Assembly: GCA_016708105.1 (NCBI GenBank)
Contig: JADJGJ010000004.1
Span: 62,001 to 126,000, forward strand
Source: Crocinitomicaceae bacterium
GTDB lineage: Bacteria; Bacteroidota; Bacteroidia; Flavobacteriales_D; Crocinitomicaceae
Length of the DNA: 64,000 nt
Direction: 5' to 3'
Part shown: positions 62,501 to 64,000 of the stretch, piece after piece
Layout of the letters: every line of letters begins with the position of its first letter
How positions within the stretch are numbered: position 1 is the stretch's first letter
Notes under the pieces: generated by a model
The model's input: the letters and a program-made list of their open reading frames with translations, nothing else
What the model was told of the DNA's origin: nothing
Databases searched by the model: none
Position numbers and translations under genes: made by a program

Positions 62501-64000
62501 TAATTCGTGTTCAACTGCAGGAAGTTTTACCGTAGGAAGTGATAACGGAACTCTTACACTTGTTTCATCTGTTGTTACGGATGAGAATTGTGGTGATGCC
62601 GCCGGAGCAATTGATATTACTATCACAGGCGGAAGCGCACCAATTAACTATACTTGGTCAAACGGCGCAATTTCACAAGACATTTCTTCACTGTCAGCCG
62701 GAACTTATTCGGTCACCGTTGAAGACCAATTTGGTTGCAGTGTTGGCACTACTGAAACTGTGGTAAATAACAGTGGAGGATTTGCTGCCACCGTAACCAC
62801 AACAACAGACGAAAATTGTGGAGATGCTGCCGGCGCAATTGACATTACGGTTATCGGAGGAGTCGCTCCTTACACTTTCGCATGGAATAATGGAGCAAGC
62901 ATAGAAGATATCAGCGGATTGTCTGCAGGCACCTATGATCTTGTAATTACAGATGCAAACGGTTGTAATATTTCATTATCAGCAGATGTACTTAACAACA
63001 CCGGAACACTGAACGTAACAGCAATTACACAAGATGCTTCATGTATTACCCCTACAGGTTTTATTGATCTCACCGTGAGCGGCGGAACACCCGGATACAC
63101 TTACCTCTGGAGTAATGCTGCAACATCTCAGGATATTTCAGGATTGACAGCCGGAAACTATACTTGTCAAATCACAGACAATGCCGGATGCATTTACAAC
63201 TATTCAGGCGACATTAATTCAGGAGGCGGTTCAATCTCTACCACATCTGTTGTTTCAGACGCCATGTGTGGAAATGACAATGGATCTATAGAAGTAACTG
63301 TTAGTGGAGGCATTGACCCGTATTCGTTCAGTTGGACAGGTGCTTCACCAAGTCCTTGCTGCCAATACACATTAGATATGCAAGATTTATTTGGTGACGG
63401 TTGGAATGGTGGTGAACTTGAAGTATTCATCAACGGTTCATCAGTTGGAACTTTCAGCGCCTCGGGAACAGGATCAACAGAAACCATTGATGTGTGTGAT
63501 GGAGATGCAATTGAACTCAACTACACAGCAGGAAACTGGGAAGAAGAAAATATCTATACCCTACTTGATGCATCGGGTAATGTTGTTTTCACAGATGGGC
63601 CAAACCCTGCAACAGGAACTGTTTATACAGGAACAACGGCTTGTGCAGGCGGAGCGCCAAATACTACGGCCGTTTATAATCTTGCTGCCGGCAATTACAG
63701 CTTAACTATAACTGATGATGTTGGCTGCACATTTACTGAAGATTATACCGTACTTGCAGTTGCCTCTGATTTACAGTTAAATTTAACAAGCCTCACTGAT
63801 GACAACTGTCTTCAAGGAAGTGGTCAAATCGTTTATACAATAAGCGGTGGTACCGCACCATTTGATCCAACGTTAAACGGACAACCTGATTTATTTACTC
63901 CGGGACAATTCTCAAATCTGGATGCCGGAGATTATGAATTAGTAGTTTGGGATGCAAATGGCTGCACGGATACCATGCAATTAGTTGTAGGAAATAACAC
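56583..64000 (+). CDS. Giant SprB-repeat surface protein with IgGFc-like N-terminus, 3' end missing
   Basis: One frame stays open from the ATG at 56583 to the window end, at least 2,472 residues. In order: signal peptide (MKKLFSVVAIFFILASSQISFS), an IgGFc-binding-protein-like N-terminal domain (about 25-460), a Calx-beta-like domain (463-560), one SprB-like repeat (about 573-650), a proprotein-convertase P-domain-like segment (653-830), then about 20 SprB-type repeats of roughly 72-80 residues, period about 228 bp, from residue 840. Repeat 19 carries a nested domain (about 2254-2356). The stop and any T9SS sorting domain lie beyond the window, so T9SS export is inferred. A large adhesin or host-interaction protein is likely. 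Confidence 0.85.
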   Translation, partial: MKKLFSVVAIFFILASSQISFSQLDTKHYFPALFAKEDHGTHYLVLSTHSSVPFDVTVTDGSGNLITTLTISNASSTTYMFGSGTTSPLLVTEAELNTAMTNKGLIVTGAYPFYATVRVVVSAQATAMTSKGEKAALGTDFRTGHTYNNTGYINGKSNTFGIIATEDNTTVTIDDIRPGVIFRGTTPSGAPLTSPSTTVTLNAGETYVVAAFFNEAGAIENTNGVNGTHITSDKPIAVSTGTWLGGNPIVGGLPSSGRDIGTDQIAPIDVIGNEYVLIKGEGIDNEKVIVVAAYDNTDIMLNGNPAPVATIDAGDYYVIDGSVFSGFDNLLLETSEDVYVYQTANGSDGSTDDNERQQDLIFIPPVGCTGSKNVVLPNVNWVGTAYINIIANAGANVYVNGSPLGAGDAVTGTSDYVTYKLTAGYTGDVTVTSDDLIRVALINLSGNIGAACYFSGFTKDVVVQTQTVNGDNIALEGCIPASFTFSLDSPADDATTITYTVGGTANNGVDYGHIDNSVTIPAGQTSATVFINSVSDGIPEGQESIYIIYQPDACSPVDTAFLYIDDAQPIEFTIDGTDLDCYNDNSGEILVNATGGFPAYTYHVTTNGGTGTTTTHTTNPITGLAAGTYSVQVYDSYGCKADALVIGGVFDADTTFLPDGTGVSYTTSINISGFGAGEVLDDMSQLQQVCATMEHSYLGDLQIKIISPSGQEVILKQFAGGGSTDLGEPFASGPVDGANSDLTDPGIGFEYCWNDAPVFGTMVAEAGNYTHTIPASTGGTYTDSYLPQGSYQSFQNLNGLLGSTLDGTWTLEVSDQYALDNGYIFNWNISLMSDLPDTLVTLNEPTEIEVSGFVTQAQCGTNDGAINISVTGDYPPYTFAWSNGATTEDLSGIGAGTYEVIVSNSNGCADSATFILNNISSLNITTAITNVTCAGGNDGAIDVTTSGGTPPYSFSWSNASTTEDISTLTAGVYTLTITDANGCTYAEDITVNTLPGMAITLNNLTNEACGTANGSIDISVSGGSGSYGYSWNNGQLTQDISSLNGGTYTITVTDGYGCTASQNFTLINDVSNCSAYCYTDAVVESIIDETCGNAAGSIDITVVNATQPYTVSWSNGATTEDITNLAAGTYTITINDANQCEHIESFTVANNTSGLGISSSSISDETCGNINGSIQITAAGGTLPYSYSWSNGATTDDISGLAAGSYSVSITDGNGCTYSESFDVLNNSGTLSYTGVVTNEYCNNNNGAVNITVTGASGTVSYAWSNGATSQDISSLNIGDYSCVITDQTGCSLTTSTFTVANNPGSLDIYSTTINNENCSDGQGAIDINLLGGAIPYTFNWSNGATTEDISTLSAGNYSCTVTDDNGCSVSTGSLTVWNGTGTLDVTTDYVLDELCGNAQGAIYVTTTGGTAPYAFNWNDGSTSEDNVGLIAGAYSLNVTDANGCTFSLNETVNNTAGTLQIDNAVLTHENCGNGAGAINIIISGGTPAYTYAWTSGQTSQDISSISAGVYGVTVTDANGCEVNDTYTILNNTGTLSASSIGTAELCSNAAGSIDVTVTGGTAPYTFNWSNGATTEDINGLSGGTYSCVITDASACEFTLGPIIISNNPGTLLVTATVSDETCAATNGAVDLTVSGGDGVYTYLWSNSATSQDISSLGAGIYSYIVTDGNGCTISGSETLINTSGALSATASINDENCNDNAGAIDLTLIGGTAPFIFNWSNAATSEDINSLNEGTYSCTITDVNGCTFDTGNLSVANSAGTLSLDNISVINENCGNGIGSIDITISGGTAPYTYLWNTTATTQDILLLSAGNYSCTVTDASGCTLDLNATVNDDPGNLQIFSQTLTNESCGSNNGSVNITVAGGTPAYSYVWSTGATTQDISSLNEGNYSVLISDAGGCSFTADFNLINSGGNMTISGSVIGNEVCGNSAGSIDITLTDGTAPFLFNWSNGAVNEDITDLTAGTYSVTITDINSCSTAGSFTVGSDNGTLTLVSSVVTDENCGDAAGAIDITITGGSAPINYTWSNGAISQDISSLSAGTYSVTVEDQFGCSVGTTETVVNNSGGFAATVTTTTDENCGDAAGAIDITVIGGVAPYTFAWNNGASIEDISGLSAGTYDLVITDANGCNISLSADVLNNTGTLNVTAITQDASCITPTGFIDLTVSGGTPGYTYLWSNAATSQDISGLTAGNYTCQITDNAGCIYNYSGDINSGGGSISTTSVVSDAMCGNDNGSIEVTVSGGIDPYSFSWTGASPSPCCQYTLDMQDLFGDGWNGGELEVFINGSSVGTFSASGTGSTETIDVCDGDAIELNYTAGNWEEENIYTLLDASGNVVFTDGPNPATGTVYTGTTACAGGAPNTTAVYNLAAGNYSLTITDDVGCTFTEDYTVLAVASDLQLNLTSLTDDNCLQGSGQIVYTISGGTAPFDPTLNGQPDLFTPGQFSNLDAGDYELVVWDANGCTDTMQLVVGNN

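Noticed and set aside
56708..63520. Many minus-strand open frames opposite the giant adhesin
   Set aside because: They are shadows of the repetitive coding sequence; the + strand frame is continuous with strong domain signals.

Overview
The window looks like chromosomal DNA of a free-living member of the Bacteroidota, most likely order Flavobacteriales (a Fluviicola/Crocinitomicaceae-like lineage would fit, but I cannot prove it). The reasons are type IX secretion (T9SS) sorting domains, a PorP/SprF partner protein, SprB-repeat adhesins, a GldK-like protein, many lipoproteins, few Shine-Dalgarno sites, and promoters of the Bacteroidota -33/-7 type (TTTG, then TAnnTTTG). There are no rRNA or tRNA genes, no CRISPR array, and no transposase or phage gene. 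Both ends cut a gene: coaX at the left, and a giant repetitive adhesin at the right that has no stop codon before the window ends.

Layout. 1-4.7 kb: envelope cluster coaX, outer-membrane protein, TPR-like protein, lptC, two small membrane proteins. 4.9-9.2 kb: polA and, divergently, lpd. 9.3-12.6 kb: a 7TM/SpoIIE signalling phosphatase, convergent with a winged-helix/ComF-type phosphoribosyltransferase fusion that has a 32-bp palindrome at its promoter. 12.6-13.1 kb: repeats. 13.1-15.6 kb: paaABCD (phenylacetyl-CoA epoxidase) without paaE. 15.7-17.2 kb: U32 protein coupled to a ferredoxin. 17.4-21.9 kb: two T9SS cargo proteins. 22-25.1 kb: lepA and, divergently, metF. 25-27.9 kb: two lipoproteins and radA. 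27.9-34.4 kb: two large exported TPR-CHAT (caspase-like) proteins whose C-terminal third and 3' flank are almost identical DNA. 34.6-36 kb: YjbR-like, STAS-like and S4-domain proteins. 36-42 kb: PorP/SprF and a 1651-residue SprB-repeat adhesin. 42-56.5 kb: lipoproteins, a GldK-like SUMF1 protein, YgiQ radical SAM, a TonB-domain protein, a YiiX hydrolase, marC, purN, an Nfu protein, a saccharopine dehydrogenase-like enzyme, small unknowns, a degenerate glutamine amidotransferase and a biotin carrier protein. 56.6-64 kb: the giant adhesin.

Together this is ordinary housekeeping interleaved with surface functions. The T9SS cargo (four proteins) and PorP/SprF form the secretion and adhesion theme; the SpoIIE protein and the wHTH-PRTase are the visible regulators. 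The most unusual items are the CHAT pair with its homogenised catalytic half, the wHTH-ComF fusion with its candidate operator, a repeated arrangement in which the -7 promoter element lies exactly 4 nt before the ATG (predicted leaderless mRNAs), and a family of GC-rich palindromes scattered between genes.
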